Of a stretch of DNA of 6,791 nt, positions 6,720-6,791 are shown piece by piece (positions within the stretch are counted from its first letter, which is position 1; the number at the start of each line of letters is the position of its first letter). The stretch lies in NCBI GenBank assembly GCA_044370935.1, contig JBILUQ010000219.1, positions 1 to 6,791 of the forward strand, in the 5' to 3' direction. This DNA comes from Chth-196 sp044370935. Lineage in GTDB: Bacteria; Verrucomicrobiota; Verrucomicrobiia; Chthoniobacterales; Chthoniobacteraceae. The notes under the pieces are model-generated. The model was not told where the DNA came from. It saw nothing but the letters and a program-made list of their open reading frames with translations, and did not search any database. The position numbers and the translations under genes were made by a program.

Positions 6720-6786
6720 TTAGCGCGCCCCGCGACGATACCGCGCGCGCGAGCTGCGGAAACGGGGCAAAAGCGAATTCCTATCA
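6715..6786 (-). repeat. GC-rich hairpin-forming repeat, copy B (inverted)
   Basis: This is the reverse complement of copy A at 1665-1738. Bases 6723-6768 are identical to 1684-1729 over 46 bases. The outer part (6769-6786) matches copy A with a few substitutions and one missing base in the G run, and the inner flank (AATTGAGG-side) matches AA(G)ATTGA loosely. It has the same nested GCCCCG/CGGGGC and CCGC/GCGG dyads. It abuts the truncated 5' edge of the DUF3631 remnant. The window ends five bases after its outer edge, so its outer flank cannot be examined. Confidence 0.85.
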
Positions 6787-6791
6787 TTTGG

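Overview
The window is GC-rich bacterial DNA, about 60 percent G+C by eye. It probably comes from a Verrucomicrobiota or Planctomycetota-type genome. That guess rests on two neighbouring exported FAD-dependent oxidoreductases of the FAD_oxidored type (one with a Tat signal), gene starts with weak or absent Shine-Dalgarno sequences, and a DUF3631 gene remnant. No rRNA, tRNA or CRISPR array is visible, and the taxonomic call is inference.

Layout. Bases 3-161 hold the last codons of an unidentified plus-strand gene. Bases 249-1661 encode a Tat-exported FAD-dependent oxidoreductase. Its start overlaps the stop of a possible 23-codon ORF (181-252). The 142-base gap after it contains one copy of a GC-rich, hairpin-forming repeat. 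Bases 1804-3987 encode a second, larger exported FAD-dependent oxidoreductase with a C-terminal stretch resembling an S-layer-homology module.

Bases 4103-6217 hold a compact four-gene block, all on the plus strand: a small cupin, a PhzF-family isomerase/epimerase-like enzyme, a HIT-family nucleotide hydrolase/transferase-like protein, and an OsmC-family protein. Cupin/PhzF and HIT/OsmC overlap by ATGA, and PhzF/HIT are 11 bases apart, so the four are probably cotranscribed. The mix suggests a small-molecule or oxidative-stress housekeeping operon, but no shared substrate can be read from the sequence.

Bases 6218-6791 carry no intact gene. They hold a degenerate copy of the repeat, some short palindromes, a minus-strand remnant of the C-terminal end of a DUF3631 protein (6468-6719), and a second near-perfect copy of the repeat in inverted orientation.

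The most striking structural feature is this inverted pair. Its 46-base core is identical in both copies (1684-1729 and 6723-6768), and the two flank a block of about 5 kb containing the second oxidoreductase, the four-gene operon and the DUF3631 remnant. The DUF3631 frame is cut off exactly at the repeat, which marks it as a rearrangement junction or a dispersed genomic repeat. No convincing new multi-gene defence or biosynthetic system was found.
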